Shown here piece by piece: positions 35,343 to 44,334 of a stretch of DNA of 64,000 nucleotides. The stretch spans positions 1-64,000 of the forward strand of contig NZ_QNUG01000017.1 in NCBI RefSeq assembly GCF_003385395.1, in the 5' to 3' direction. The notes beneath the pieces were generated by a model, which searched no databases, was not told the DNA's origin, and saw only the letters and a program-made list of their open reading frames with translations. The position numbers were made by a program, and so were the translations under genes. The stretch is from Epilithonimonas hispanica (GTDB lineage Bacteria > Bacteroidota > Bacteroidia > Flavobacteriales > Weeksellaceae). Position 1 is the first letter of the stretch. Each line of letters begins with the position of its first letter.

Positions 35343-36878
35343 ATGAACAAAACATTATCTTTTTCTTTTTTCCTATTCTCATTTGTTTTTTTCAATGCTC
35401 AGATTGAAGAAAAAAAACTCGATGAACTGATTCAAAATTCGCTTAAAACTTTTGATGTTCCCGGGATGTCTGTTGGTGTTGTAAAAGACGGAAAACTAAT
35501 CTATGCTAAAGGTTTTGGTGTTCGTTCCCTTAAAAATAATCAGCCGATGGACGATAATACCTTGGTTGGAATTGCTTCTAATAGTAAAGGTTTCACTTGT
35601 ACGGCTTTAGCGATTTTAGCAGATGAAGGTAAAATAAATTGGGATGATAAAGTCAGCAAATATATTCCTGAATTTCAAATGGCCGACCCTTACGTTTCTC
35701 AAAATGTGACGATAAAAGATTTAATCACACACAGAGCTGGATTAGGATTAGGACAAGGCGATTTGATGTTTTTTCCGGAAGGTGGTAATTTAACCGTGAA
35801 TGATATTGTTCATAATGTTAGATTCCTTAAACCAGAAAATCCTTTCCGTACGACTTTGGATTATAATAATATTATGTTTATCGTGGCGGGGGAAGTGATT
35901 CATAGAGTTTCCGGTTTGCAATGGGCAGATTTTATCGAGCAGAGAATTATGAAACCTGTCGGGATGACGGCAAGTTTCGGTTCTTATAACAGAGCAAAAA
36001 ATTCTCAAAATATCATCGATGCCCATGCTCCTGTGGACGGAAAAGTGATTGCAGTTCCTCACGATTGGAACGAAACAGCCAACGCAGCGGGCGGAATTAT
36101 GAGCAACATCCAAGATATGACGACTTGGGCAAACTTTCTTCTGAATGGCTTTGTAACCAAAGACGGAAAACGTTTGGTTTCTGAGAAAAATGCTCACGAA
36201 CTTTGGAGTCTTCAGATTCCTGATAAAGTTGGGATGACTTCGCCTTATGATACCCATTTTTATGGCTATGGATTAGGCTGGTTTTTGAGTGATGTGAAAG
36301 GTCATTTGCAAGTTCAGCATTCTGGAGGTTTGATTGGAACTGTGACGCATTTTACATTGATTCCGGATTTGAAATTAGGAATTGTAGTTTTGACGAATCA
36401 GCAATCTGGTGCAGCTTTTTCTACCATTACAAATTCTGTGAAAGATGCTTATCTCGGCGTTGAAAATCGTGATTGGCTGAAACTCTATGGCGACAGAAAT
36501 AAGAAAAATGAGGAAACTTTCGCAAAACAAAAGAAGGAAGTTTATGATAAGGCTTCAAAATTCAAATCTTATTTGAAAGAAGACCAATTCATCGGTTGGT
36601 ACAAAGATGATTGGTTCGGGATTGTTGAGGTTTCTAAACAAGGCAAAGGTTACAGAATTATCTCTAAATCTTCTCCAAGACTGAAAGGTGATTTGATTCC
36701 ATATTCTGCAAATTCTTTTGTGGCGAAGTGGGATGATAGAAGTTATGATGCTGATGCGTTTTTTACTTTGAGTTTTGATGAAAACGGGAAAGCAGTTTCT
36801 GCGAAAATGAAACCCATCTCTGATGTGACGGATTTTAGTTTTGATTTTGAGGATTTGGATTTGAAGAAGATTAATTAA
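35343..36878 (+). CDS. Secreted serine hydrolase, beta-lactamase class C / PBP4* type
   Basis: This 511-residue protein has a signal peptide (ending FFNAQ) and a penicillin-binding fold. The catalytic set is present: S79-x-x-K82 (SNSK), Y174-x-N176 (YNN) and HSGG in place of the KTG triad. A C-terminal domain of about 110 residues (from around 400, DUF3471-like) follows. Family members act as D-aminopeptidases, esterases or class C-like enzymes, and the substrate here is unknown. It is not expected to be a resistance enzyme on this evidence. It may be co-transcribed with the small gene 11 bp downstream. Confidence 0.85.
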   Translation: MNKTLSFSFFLFSFVFFNAQIEEKKLDELIQNSLKTFDVPGMSVGVVKDGKLIYAKGFGVRSLKNNQPMDDNTLVGIASNSKGFTCTALAILADEGKINWDDKVSKYIPEFQMADPYVSQNVTIKDLITHRAGLGLGQGDLMFFPEGGNLTVNDIVHNVRFLKPENPFRTTLDYNNIMFIVAGEVIHRVSGLQWADFIEQRIMKPVGMTASFGSYNRAKNSQNIIDAHAPVDGKVIAVPHDWNETANAAGGIMSNIQDMTTWANFLLNGFVTKDGKRLVSEKNAHELWSLQIPDKVGMTSPYDTHFYGYGLGWFLSDVKGHLQVQHSGGLIGTVTHFTLIPDLKLGIVVLTNQQSGAAFSTITNSVKDAYLGVENRDWLKLYGDRNKKNEETFAKQKKEVYDKASKFKSYLKEDQFIGWYKDDWFGIVEVSKQGKGYRIISKSSPRLKGDLIPYSANSFVAKWDDRSYDADAFFTLSFDENGKAVSAKMKPISDVTDFSFDFEDLDLKKIN

Positions 36879-36889
36879 AAACTTATCTG

Positions 36890-37264
36890 ATGGCTTCCTT
36901 AAAAGATGCAACTGAGTTCTTATTTGGTGTTAAAATAGATAAGAAAACGGAATGGATTATTAATATTTTTTTGTTAATATTTTTGAGTGCTGTTTTTTTG
37001 ATTATGTCTAAATATTCTAAAAAACAAGGTGAGTTAATGGCTGAGAAAAGGAAGCAATCTCAATTTTCAGGAATAGTAGATAGTTTATATTCTGACAAGG
37101 CAAATCACGCTGTAGTAAGTGTTTTTTTTAAGGATGGAATTAAAAAAACAGGTTTTCCAGAGTCATATTATTATGCAATTAAGAAAAATGATTCATTATA
37201 CAAATTGAAAAATAACGATACAATTTATCTAAAACGTGGCAACATAATCAAAAAACTAAATTGA
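36890..37264 (+). CDS. Small membrane-anchored protein, function unknown
   Basis: This 124-residue protein has one transmembrane helix (about residues 23-40, INIFLLIFLSAVFLI) and a soluble C-terminal domain of about 80 residues that looks beta-rich (GIVDSLYSDKANHAVVSVFF, then NNDTIYLKRGNIIKKL). No family is recognised. It follows the serine hydrolase by 11 bp on the same strand. Confidence 0.6.
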   Translation: MASLKDATEFLFGVKIDKKTEWIINIFLLIFLSAVFLIMSKYSKKQGELMAEKRKQSQFSGIVDSLYSDKANHAVVSVFFKDGIKKTGFPESYYYAIKKNDSLYKLKNNDTIYLKRGNIIKKLN

Positions 37265-37302
37265 GTAGCGAATACTTGTATTTAAAAAAAAGACTCTAAA
37301 TA

Positions 37303-37386
37303 ATGCTTTTAGAACAACATAAAACAGAAATCTCCAAAAAAGGATTTTCAATCAATCCAATTACCAAAAGAATTGGAATGGTCTGA
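37303..37386 (+). other. Possible 27-codon ORF or gene remnant
   Basis: An open frame from ATG to TGA encodes MLLEQHKTEISKKGF followed by 12 more residues. Its composition is gene-like, but no homology can be asserted. It is the only coding-like signal in the 190-bp gap. Confidence 0.2.
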
Positions 37387-37400
37387 GAGATTGAATTAAA

Positions 37401-37431
37401 AAACGCCTAAACTAAATTTGTTTAGGCGTTT
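37401..37431. terminator. Bidirectional terminator
   Basis: AAACGCCTAAAC (37401-37412) and GTTTAGGCGTTT (37420-37431) form a 12-bp stem between converging genes. Confidence 0.85.
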
Positions 37432-37454
37432 TATAGTTATAAGAATAAGCTCAA

Positions 37455-38726
37455 TTAAATCTCTTTAAATTGTAAATTCTGTTCCTCGACTTGTTTGTCT
37501 GCTAAGTTTTTGTAATAACCAGTTTCTAATTTTTTGTAAATAGAATCAAAAGCTTCCAATGTCTCGTTGATTTCAGCATCTGTGTGAGAAGCTGTAGGAA
37601 TTAATCTTAAAAGAATCATTCCTTTTGGGATAACTGGATAGGAAACTACGGATGTAAAAATCAAGTAATTTTCTCTCAAATCTTTCGCCAACATCATCGC
37701 TTCCATCGGACCTCCTTGGATGAAAACTGGTGTTACACAAGTATTGGTATCTCCAAGATTATAACCGATTTTCTTAAGTCCGCCTTGTAATTTATTAACG
37801 TTTTCCCAAAGTTTAGCTTTGATTTCTGGTCTTGATCTCAATAGTTCCAATCTTTTCAAACCTCCAATTACCATTGGCATTGTCAAAGATTTAGCAAAAA
37901 TTTGAGACCTTAGATTGAATTTCAAATAACGGATAATTTCTTTGTTTCCAGCAAGGAAAGCTCCGAAACCAGCCATAGATTTTGCAAATGTTGAGAAATA
38001 AACATCAATCTGGTCTTGACATCCTTGTTCTTCGCCGGCACCAGCTCCAGTAGCTCCCAAAGTTCCGAATCCGTGAGCGTCATCTACCAAAATTCTGAAA
38101 CCGTATTTTTCTTTCAAAGCGCAGATTTCTTTCAATTTACCTTGTTGTCCTCTCATTCCGAAAACACCTTCGGTAATTACCAAGATTCCGCCTCCAGTTT
38201 CCTCAGTTACTTTTTTAGCTCTTTCTAAATTTTTTTCAAGACTTGCAATATCGTTGTGTCTGTATGTAAAACGTTTACCAGCATGTAGTCTAACGCCGTC
38301 AACGATACAAGCGTGAGAATCTACGTCATAAACAATCACGTCATTTCTGGAAACCAACGCATCGATACAAGACACCATTCCTTGGTAACCGAAATTCAAG
38401 AGATAAGCAGATTCTTTTTGAACGAATTCTGCTAATTCTCTTTCTAATTGAAGATGTTGCTCAGTTTCTCCGGACATTGCTCTTGCTCCCATTGGATAAA
38501 ACATTCCGTATTCTGCTGCGGCTTTTGCATCGGCAGCAATAACTTCTGGGTGATTACAAAGTCCTAAATAATCATTAGCACTCCAAAAAATCACTTCTTT
38601 CCCTTGGAACTTCATTCTCGGGCCAATTGGTCCTTCTAGTCTTGGGAAAATATAATAGCCTTCTGCGTAATCTGCAAATTGTCCTAGTGGACCTGGATTC
38701 TGTTTTATTCTTTCAAAAATGTCCAT
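37455..38726 (-). CDS. Alpha-oxoamine synthase family PLP enzyme, candidate cysteate fatty-acyltransferase / serine palmitoyltransferase
   Basis: This 423-residue fold-type I PLP enzyme resembles serine palmitoyltransferase and glycine C-acetyltransferase. Visible are ANDYLGLCNHP at the N-terminus, DDAHGFGTLG, and the PLP-lysine motif FSTFAKSMAGFG. The upstream neighbour is a cysteine-synthase-like enzyme, which fits the capnine (sulfonolipid) pathway, where this step condenses cysteate with a fatty acyl group. Serine palmitoyltransferase activity for sphingolipids is the main alternative. A terminator-like hairpin lies between the two genes, so coupling may be partial. Confidence 0.8.
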   Translation of the reverse strand: MDIFERIKQNPGPLGQFADYAEGYYIFPRLEGPIGPRMKFQGKEVIFWSANDYLGLCNHPEVIAADAKAAAEYGMFYPMGARAMSGETEQHLQLERELAEFVQKESAYLLNFGYQGMVSCIDALVSRNDVIVYDVDSHACIVDGVRLHAGKRFTYRHNDIASLEKNLERAKKVTEETGGGILVITEGVFGMRGQQGKLKEICALKEKYGFRILVDDAHGFGTLGATGAGAGEEQGCQDQIDVYFSTFAKSMAGFGAFLAGNKEIIRYLKFNLRSQIFAKSLTMPMVIGGLKRLELLRSRPEIKAKLWENVNKLQGGLKKIGYNLGDTNTCVTPVFIQGGPMEAMMLAKDLRENYLIFTSVVSYPVIPKGMILLRLIPTASHTDAEINETLEAFDSIYKKLETGYYKNLADKQVEEQNLQFKEI

Positions 38727-38761
38727 TTTTTGTAACTGATATTTTTTGATTTTATTAAAAA

Positions 38762-38785
38762 AACCTTTTGTATTTACAAAAGGTT
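38762..38785 (-). terminator. Terminator-like hairpin between the two PLP-enzyme genes
   Basis: AACCTTTTGTA (38762-38772) pairs with TACAAAAGGTT (38775-38785). On the minus strand a T-tract follows. It lies between the upstream stop and the downstream start and may attenuate expression. Confidence 0.65.
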
Positions 38786-38805
38786 ATAAATATTGTGATT
38801 CAATT

Positions 38806-39843
38806 TTATTTGATGATTTCTGTTTTGAAAACTTCATCATAATTGTGGAAACAATTATTGATAAAGCCTTGTTCTTCCATCCATTTGTCGCTGTAAACTT
38901 TGGTAATATAACGAGAACCGTGGTCTGGGAAAATCAAAACAATCAAGTCATCTTTTTTGAACTCGTGAGAATTAGCATACTGAATCAAAGCCTGAGTTAC
39001 CGCACCAGTCGTGTAACCTCCCATAATCGCTTCTTTCAAAGCAATTTCGCGGGTTCTATAAGCTGACATCTCGTCATTAACTCTTACATATTCATCAATT
39101 TTATCAAATAAAAGTGCGCCTGGAATTAAGTTTTTTCCAAGACCTTCAATCTGATAAGGATGAATTTCTGTTTTATTAATTGTTCCTGTCTCGTGATAAG
39201 TTTTCAGGATAGAGCCGTCTGCATCTACACCAATTACTTTGATGTCAGGATTTTGTTCTTTAAGATATTTTGCAGTTCCGGAAAGTGTTCCTCCGGTTCC
39301 TGTACAAGCGAAAAGGTGAGTAATTTTGCCTTCTGTTTGCTCCCAAAGCTCAGGACCAGTTGTTTGGTAATGGGCGTCAATATTCAACTCGTTGAAATAT
39401 TGATTAATATAAACCGAATTAGGAGTTTCCCTCGCAATTCTTTTAGCAACTTCATAGTAAGATCTTGGGTCATCTGCAGGAACAGAAGCTGGGCAAACGT
39501 AAACCGTTGCACCTAATGCTTTTAGATAAGCAATTTTCTCAGCTTTCGTTTTGTCGCTAACTGCAAGAATACATTTGTATCCTTTTACAATACAAACCAT
39601 TGCAATAGAAAAACCTGTGTTTCCTGAAGTGGTTTCTACAATTACAGAACCTTCTTTTATAAGTCCTTTCTGCTCCGCATTTTCTATGATGTGAAGCGCA
39701 ATTCTGTCCTTTGTAGAATGCCCCGGATTATAAGACTCTAGCTTAGCGTAAACTGTCGCAGGAATGTCCTTGGTAACTTGATTTAGCTTGACCAACGGAG
39801 TATTGGCAATTAAACCAAGAATATTATCGTGTACATTCATCAT
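38806..39843 (-). CDS. Fold-type II PLP enzyme, cysteine-synthase-like, candidate cysteate synthase
   Basis: This 345-residue enzyme is of the cysteine synthase/cystathionine beta-synthase family. The PLP-lysine lies in ESYNPGHSTKDRIA and the substrate loop is TTSGNTGFSIA. The usual NPGGSVKDR is altered to NPGHSTKDR, which may indicate a different substrate. The next gene is an alpha-oxoamine synthase. This pairing is expected for sulfonolipid synthesis, where cysteate is made and then acylated. Ordinary cysteine or cystathionine synthesis is the alternative. Confidence 0.75.
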   Translation of the reverse strand: MMNVHDNILGLIANTPLVKLNQVTKDIPATVYAKLESYNPGHSTKDRIALHIIENAEQKGLIKEGSVIVETTSGNTGFSIAMVCIVKGYKCILAVSDKTKAEKIAYLKALGATVYVCPASVPADDPRSYYEVAKRIARETPNSVYINQYFNELNIDAHYQTTGPELWEQTEGKITHLFACTGTGGTLSGTAKYLKEQNPDIKVIGVDADGSILKTYHETGTINKTEIHPYQIEGLGKNLIPGALLFDKIDEYVRVNDEMSAYRTREIALKEAIMGGYTTGAVTQALIQYANSHEFKKDDLIVLIFPDHGSRYITKVYSDKWMEEQGFINNCFHNYDEVFKTEIIK

Positions 39844-39877
39844 TTTTTATATCATTTTTTCTCTCAAAAACTGTCTG

Positions 39878-39885
39878 CAAAAATA
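39878..39885 (-). promoter_or_regulatory. -7 box upstream of the cysteine-synthase-like gene
   Basis: TATTTTTG on the minus strand matches TAnnTTTG, 34 bp upstream of the ATG. Confidence 0.4.
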
Positions 39886-40051
39886 AAAAAAAAATTGCAA
39901 TGTTTTTGGTTTTGAGACATTAATATGACATAAGTCTGACAGAATGTAAATTATTAGGTTAATTTTCACTCATTTATAAAGTTTAATTTTTGTTAAAAAC
40001 ACCGATAACTAAATCAAAAATGTTAATTTCGCCGATATTTCTTTTTACAAT

Positions 40052-43000
40052 ATGAAGAACTGGACTTTTAAACAATGGAACACCATTCTCGGATGGGTTG
40101 TTTTTGCAATTGCATTCATTACTTATTTATCAACCATAGAACCTAATTTCAGTTTTTGGGATTGTGGAGAATACATCTCTTCAGCCGTGAAATTGGAAGT
40201 GACTCACGCTCCCGGAGCAGCACTTTTTCAGTTGGTTGGTGCGGTTGTAGCGTTGTTTGCATTCGGTGATGGACAACATTACTCTTTGGTGATTAATGCA
40301 ATGTCTGCTTTGTTCAGTGCTTTTACGATTTTGTTTTTGTTCTGGACAATTACTCATCTTGTAAGAAGATTGTTGAATAAAGAATTCGAAAACATTACGG
40401 TTACAGAAGAGATTGCAACTTTGTTTGCTGGAGCGGTTGGAGCGTTGTGTTTTACTTTTTCAGATTCATTTTGGTTTTCTGCGGTTGAAGGCGAAGTTTA
40501 TGCTATGGCAAGTATGTTCATTGCGTTAATTGTCTGGCTCATCACAAAATGGGAAAACGAATATCTTGAAAAAGACAATGAGCGTTGGATTATCCTATTG
40601 TTCTTTATTGTTGGGCTTTCTGTAGGTGTGCATATGATGTGTATGTTGGCATTGCCTGCGGTTTGCTTGATTTATTACACGAGAAATTACAAATTCACTT
40701 GGAAATCGTTTTTGATTGCTAACGCAGTGACTTTATTAATCTTAATCATTGTTTTCAAAATTATTTTCCCAGTCATTATGACTTTGTTTGGGAAGTCTGA
40801 AGTATTCTTTGTGAATGGTTTAGGTTTGCCTTTCCACTCTGGGACTGTGTTTGCATTCGTTATTCTGTCTGTTCTTTGTTATTTGTTCATTACTTATACG
40901 AGAAAAACGGGGAAATCACTTTATCAGACGATTGCTTTGTCAGTTGTTTATATGATGATTGGATTCTCTTGCTGGTTGGTTATCCCAATACGAGCAATTG
41001 CAAATCCGCCAATGAACCTTAATGACCCAGACAATGCTTTGGGAATGTTGGATTACTATAACCGTGAGCAATACGGTGATTGGCCAACTCTTTATGGTCA
41101 AAATTATACAGCGTATCTGGACCCGAACGGAATTCAGAAAAACGAAGACGGAAGTTATAAGACTCAGAAAACTGGAGATACTTACGAAAAAGATCCTGTA
41201 ACAGGAAGATATCGTTTGGTAGGAGAAAAATTCAATTATGTTTTCAGTCCAGAGCACGTTAGTTTGTTTCCAAGAATGTTTAGTGAGGACAAATCTGTTA
41301 TGCCAAATTACATCTCGATGTATGGTGCGCCAGATTTTACTTTCAATTATGGAAATGAGCAAATCTCCGAAAGTCCAGAAGCTAAACAATTCTTCGACGA
41401 GCTTCGTCAGAAATATGAGAACGGAACCATCAAAATGGATGATTATCTGAAGGCTAAACAATTTGGTTTGATTAATGTTCAACGTCCATCTTTGGCTCAG
41501 AATCTTGATTATTTTATCACGTTCCAAAATTATTTCTACTTTGTGAGATACTTGCTTTGGAACTATTCTGGAAGACAAAATGATGTGGAAGGACACATGG
41601 AAAATACCAATGGAAACTTCATTACAGGTATTCCTTTCATTGATAATAATATGTGGGGAGATCAAGCTGAGATGCCTGCGAAATTCAAAAATGAAAGTAC
41701 TGTTAAATTCTTTATGTTACCATTGATATTAGGATTAATTGGGTTCTTTTTTCAGTTAAACAGGGACTTTGGAAGATTCTATTCCATATTATCATTATTC
41801 ATTTTAACAAGTGTAATGATTGTGTTCTATACCGGAATGAAACCGTTTGAACCTCGTGAAAGAGATTACGCAATGGTTGGTTCCTTCTACGCTTTTGCGA
41901 TTTGGATAGGATTGGGTGTTGCAGCAATCTATTGGTTGCTTCAGAAAAAAGTAAAAACCAAAGGTGCACAGATTCTGGTTGGTGTTGTATTATTGGGAGT
42001 CCCTTTGATGATGGGCTTTCAAAATTATAATGTTCATGACAGAAGTAATAGATACGCGGCTTACGATTATGCTTATTCTAGTTTAAAATCACTTCCGAAA
42101 AACGATATTATGTTCGTTTACGGAGATAATGATACCTATCCGGTTTGGGCAATTCAGGAAACTGAAGAGTTCCGTAGAGATGTGAAGGTGGTCAACTTTA
42201 CGTTACTTTCCACACCTTGGAATATTGATCAGGTTAAAAGAAGAACGTATAATTCTATGCCAGTTCCATCAACATTGACACACGAGGATTATAGAGAAGG
42301 TTCCAATGATCAAGTTTATATGATGTCCAAAGATGATTGGAATAATATCTTTGCTAATCTAAAAGATCAAGGTGCGCCAGATACAGAGTTTGCTGCTTTT
42401 AGAAAATATTTAACTCAGGATTCAATCACTTTAAAAGAAGCTGTAAATTTCTTGAAAATGAAATCGCCTGAGAAAGACGAAATCGTTAAAATGATTTTTG
42501 GAGAAGAACGTTATGAGAAATTCAACTTCTTACCGGTTTCCAAATTTGTTCTTCCTGTTAATGTTAATAATGCTGTGAAAGCAGGAATCATCACGCCAGC
42601 AGAAGCTCAAAAAGCAGAGAAGCAAATCGTGATTAATTATAAAGGATCCAGCATGTTCAAGAACAATATTTTGATGATGGATATCTTGGCGAACTTCGAT
42701 TGGAAACGCCCAATCAACTTCTCAAGCGGCGGAATCTATGATCCAAGCAATCTATTCTTCCTATCCAATTATCTGAAATTTGATGGATTCAGTTACAGAT
42801 TGGTCCCTGTGAAAACAGAAGAATCTGTGAGTGGTGAGCTTGGAATGGTAAATGCGGATGAGCTCTATAACGTTGTGAAAAATTACAAATGGGGTAATTT
42901 CAAAGACCTTAAAACTCATTTTGATGAGACTTGTACGCAGAATATAGCGGGCTATAGATCGTCTGCAAGTAGAGCGGCAGAAGCTTTGGTTCTGAAAGGT

Positions 43001-43537
43001 GAAAAGCAAAAAGCGATTGAAGTTCTTGATTTAGCAAGCAGAGAAATTCCGGTTTCAAAATATAATGATCCAAGATCTTTGAGCTCTATTGTTTATGCTT
43101 ACATCGTTGCAGGACAAGAGCAAAAAGGTTTGAAACTGGCAGAAGATCTTAAGAAAGGCATCTTCGAAGAATATGATTATTACACCAGATTGTCACCACA
43201 ATTTCAGGTTTATGCTGCAAGACAGATGAAAACTAAACCAATGGAATATTCTCTAGTTGTTGGTGCCGTTTCCGATGCTTATAATAAAATTGGACAGAAA
43301 GAAAAAGGCTACCAATATCTTGTCAACTCTCTGAATGTAATTGATAAAAGATTCAATACATTTATTAAGGATTTGCAAGAGATGGGTAAAGAAAAAGCTT
43401 ACAAAAAAGCTGATGATGTACAGAAAGTAACATCGTTCTACTCTTATCTTTTCGATATTATGAAGGACTATGACACGACTTACGAAGGTGAAAAGATGGA
43501 TGAGATTACAAAGAAATTGATGAAAGTAACTCAATAA
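40052..43537 (+). CDS. DUF2723 polytopic membrane protein, GT-C glycosyltransferase-like
   Basis: At 1161 residues this is the largest protein in the window. The N-terminal part (to about residue 330) contains WVVFAIAFITYLSTIEP, a conserved FWDCGEYISSA, and many hydrophobic helices, as in DUF2723/PMT-type GT-C transferases. Asp and Glu in the first loop (DCGEY) are likely catalytic. More helices follow around residues 550-660, then a soluble region with TPR-like repeats (ALVLKGEKQKAIEVLDLASR) to the end. The animal protein TMEM260, an O-mannosyltransferase, carries the same domain, so a protein O-glycosylation role is plausible. The acceptor is unknown. Confidence 0.85.
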   Translation: MKNWTFKQWNTILGWVVFAIAFITYLSTIEPNFSFWDCGEYISSAVKLEVTHAPGAALFQLVGAVVALFAFGDGQHYSLVINAMSALFSAFTILFLFWTITHLVRRLLNKEFENITVTEEIATLFAGAVGALCFTFSDSFWFSAVEGEVYAMASMFIALIVWLITKWENEYLEKDNERWIILLFFIVGLSVGVHMMCMLALPAVCLIYYTRNYKFTWKSFLIANAVTLLILIIVFKIIFPVIMTLFGKSEVFFVNGLGLPFHSGTVFAFVILSVLCYLFITYTRKTGKSLYQTIALSVVYMMIGFSCWLVIPIRAIANPPMNLNDPDNALGMLDYYNREQYGDWPTLYGQNYTAYLDPNGIQKNEDGSYKTQKTGDTYEKDPVTGRYRLVGEKFNYVFSPEHVSLFPRMFSEDKSVMPNYISMYGAPDFTFNYGNEQISESPEAKQFFDELRQKYENGTIKMDDYLKAKQFGLINVQRPSLAQNLDYFITFQNYFYFVRYLLWNYSGRQNDVEGHMENTNGNFITGIPFIDNNMWGDQAEMPAKFKNESTVKFFMLPLILGLIGFFFQLNRDFGRFYSILSLFILTSVMIVFYTGMKPFEPRERDYAMVGSFYAFAIWIGLGVAAIYWLLQKKVKTKGAQILVGVVLLGVPLMMGFQNYNVHDRSNRYAAYDYAYSSLKSLPKNDIMFVYGDNDTYPVWAIQETEEFRRDVKVVNFTLLSTPWNIDQVKRRTYNSMPVPSTLTHEDYREGSNDQVYMMSKDDWNNIFANLKDQGAPDTEFAAFRKYLTQDSITLKEAVNFLKMKSPEKDEIVKMIFGEERYEKFNFLPVSKFVLPVNVNNAVKAGIITPAEAQKAEKQIVINYKGSSMFKNNILMMDILANFDWKRPINFSSGGIYDPSNLFFLSNYLKFDGFSYRLVPVKTEESVSGELGMVNADELYNVVKNYKWGNFKDLKTHFDETCTQNIAGYRSSASRAAEALVLKGEKQKAIEVLDLASREIPVSKYNDPRSLSSIVYAYIVAGQEQKGLKLAEDLKKGIFEEYDYYTRLSPQFQVYAARQMKTKPMEYSLVVGAVSDAYNKIGQKEKGYQYLVNSLNVIDKRFNTFIKDLQEMGKEKAYKKADDVQKVTSFYSYLFDIMKDYDTTYEGEKMDEITKKLMKVTQ

Positions 43538-43561
43538 AAACTTTTCTTCAAAAATGATATC

Positions 43562-43594
43562 AACCCTTTCGGAGTTTCAAACTTTGAAAGGGTT
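43562..43594 (+). terminator. Terminator after the DUF2723 gene
   Basis: AACCCTTTC (43562-43570) pairs with GAAAGGGTT (43586-43594), followed by a T-tract. Confidence 0.8.
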
Positions 43595-43642
43595 TTTGTT
43601 TTAATTAATATCATCTGGTCTAAGTTTATAATGTAATTTTGT

Positions 43643-43677
43643 TAACATCTAACATCTAACATCTAACATCTAACATC
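43643..43677 (+). repeat. TAACATC heptad array directly before a start codon
   Basis: Five perfect tandem copies of TAACATC run to 2 bp before the ATG of the DUF1697 gene. In the coding direction the unit ATCTAAC differs by one base from the ATCTAAA heptads before nuoG and nuoE. Confidence 0.9.
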
Positions 43678-43678
43678 T

Positions 43679-44212
43679 ATGAAAAATTTCTGTGCTTTCC
43701 TCCGCGGTGTCAATGTCAAAGGAACTAATATGAAAATGGCTGATGTTTGCAAAGTCTTTACCGATGCTGGGATGAAAAACGTTGCTTCGGTTTTGGCGAG
43801 TGGAAATGTTTTATTTCAATCTGATAAAAACTCAACAGAACTGAAGACAATATTAGAAAAAGCAATGTCACAACATTTCGATTACGAAGCTTTTTTGTTT
43901 ATCAAAGATGAGAATGAGATTAAAGATATTTTCGATAATAATCCATTTTCTCCTATCGAAAATTTTCATAATTACATCTTCATCGGAAGTGAAAAAGTAG
44001 AAGAAATTTTATTAGAAGAATTCGAAAAAGCTACCAAAGAAGAAGGTGAACAAGGGAAAATGATTAATGGGATATTCTATTGGCAAGTTCCAAAAGGCCA
44101 AACCCTCAACTCATCTTTCGGTAAGGTTTTGGGCAAGAAAAGTCTGAAAGATAAAATGACGAGCAGGAATGCTAATACGTTTGAGAAAATCATCAATAAA
44201 TTTGAGAAATAG
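43679..44212 (+). CDS. DUF1697 domain protein
   Basis: This 177-residue cytoplasmic protein begins KNFCAFLRGVNVKGTNMKM and continues with NVASVLASGNVLFQS, the conserved core of the DUF1697 family. The C-terminal block (SSFGKVLGKKSLKDKMTSRN) is also typical. The function of the family is unknown. It stands alone between two terminators and is preceded immediately by a heptad array. Confidence 0.88.
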   Translation: MKNFCAFLRGVNVKGTNMKMADVCKVFTDAGMKNVASVLASGNVLFQSDKNSTELKTILEKAMSQHFDYEAFLFIKDENEIKDIFDNNPFSPIENFHNYIFIGSEKVEEILLEEFEKATKEEGEQGKMINGIFYWQVPKGQTLNSSFGKVLGKKSLKDKMTSRNANTFEKIINKFEK

Positions 44213-44269
44213 ATAATCTCAACTCTTTCGATAGTTTGAATGTGAAAAGATTTTCCTGCATTAATTCCG

Positions 44270-44277
44270 TATATTTG
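44270..44277 (+). promoter_or_regulatory. -7 box upstream of kdsA
   Basis: TATATTTG matches TAnnTTTG, 57 bp upstream of the ATG. Confidence 0.45.
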
Positions 44278-44334
44278 TATCCTGATTTTAGAACATTTAA
44301 AATCTAAAATTCATAATTATAAAATCAAAAATAA

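Noticed and set aside
35343-36878. Serine hydrolase as a beta-lactamase resistance gene
   Set aside because: It has the class C fold motifs but also a C-terminal extra domain typical of general peptidases/esterases. Nothing supports resistance.
40940-41665. 241-codon frame opposite the DUF2723 gene
   Set aside because: It is antisense to a well-supported coding region and has unlikely residue composition.
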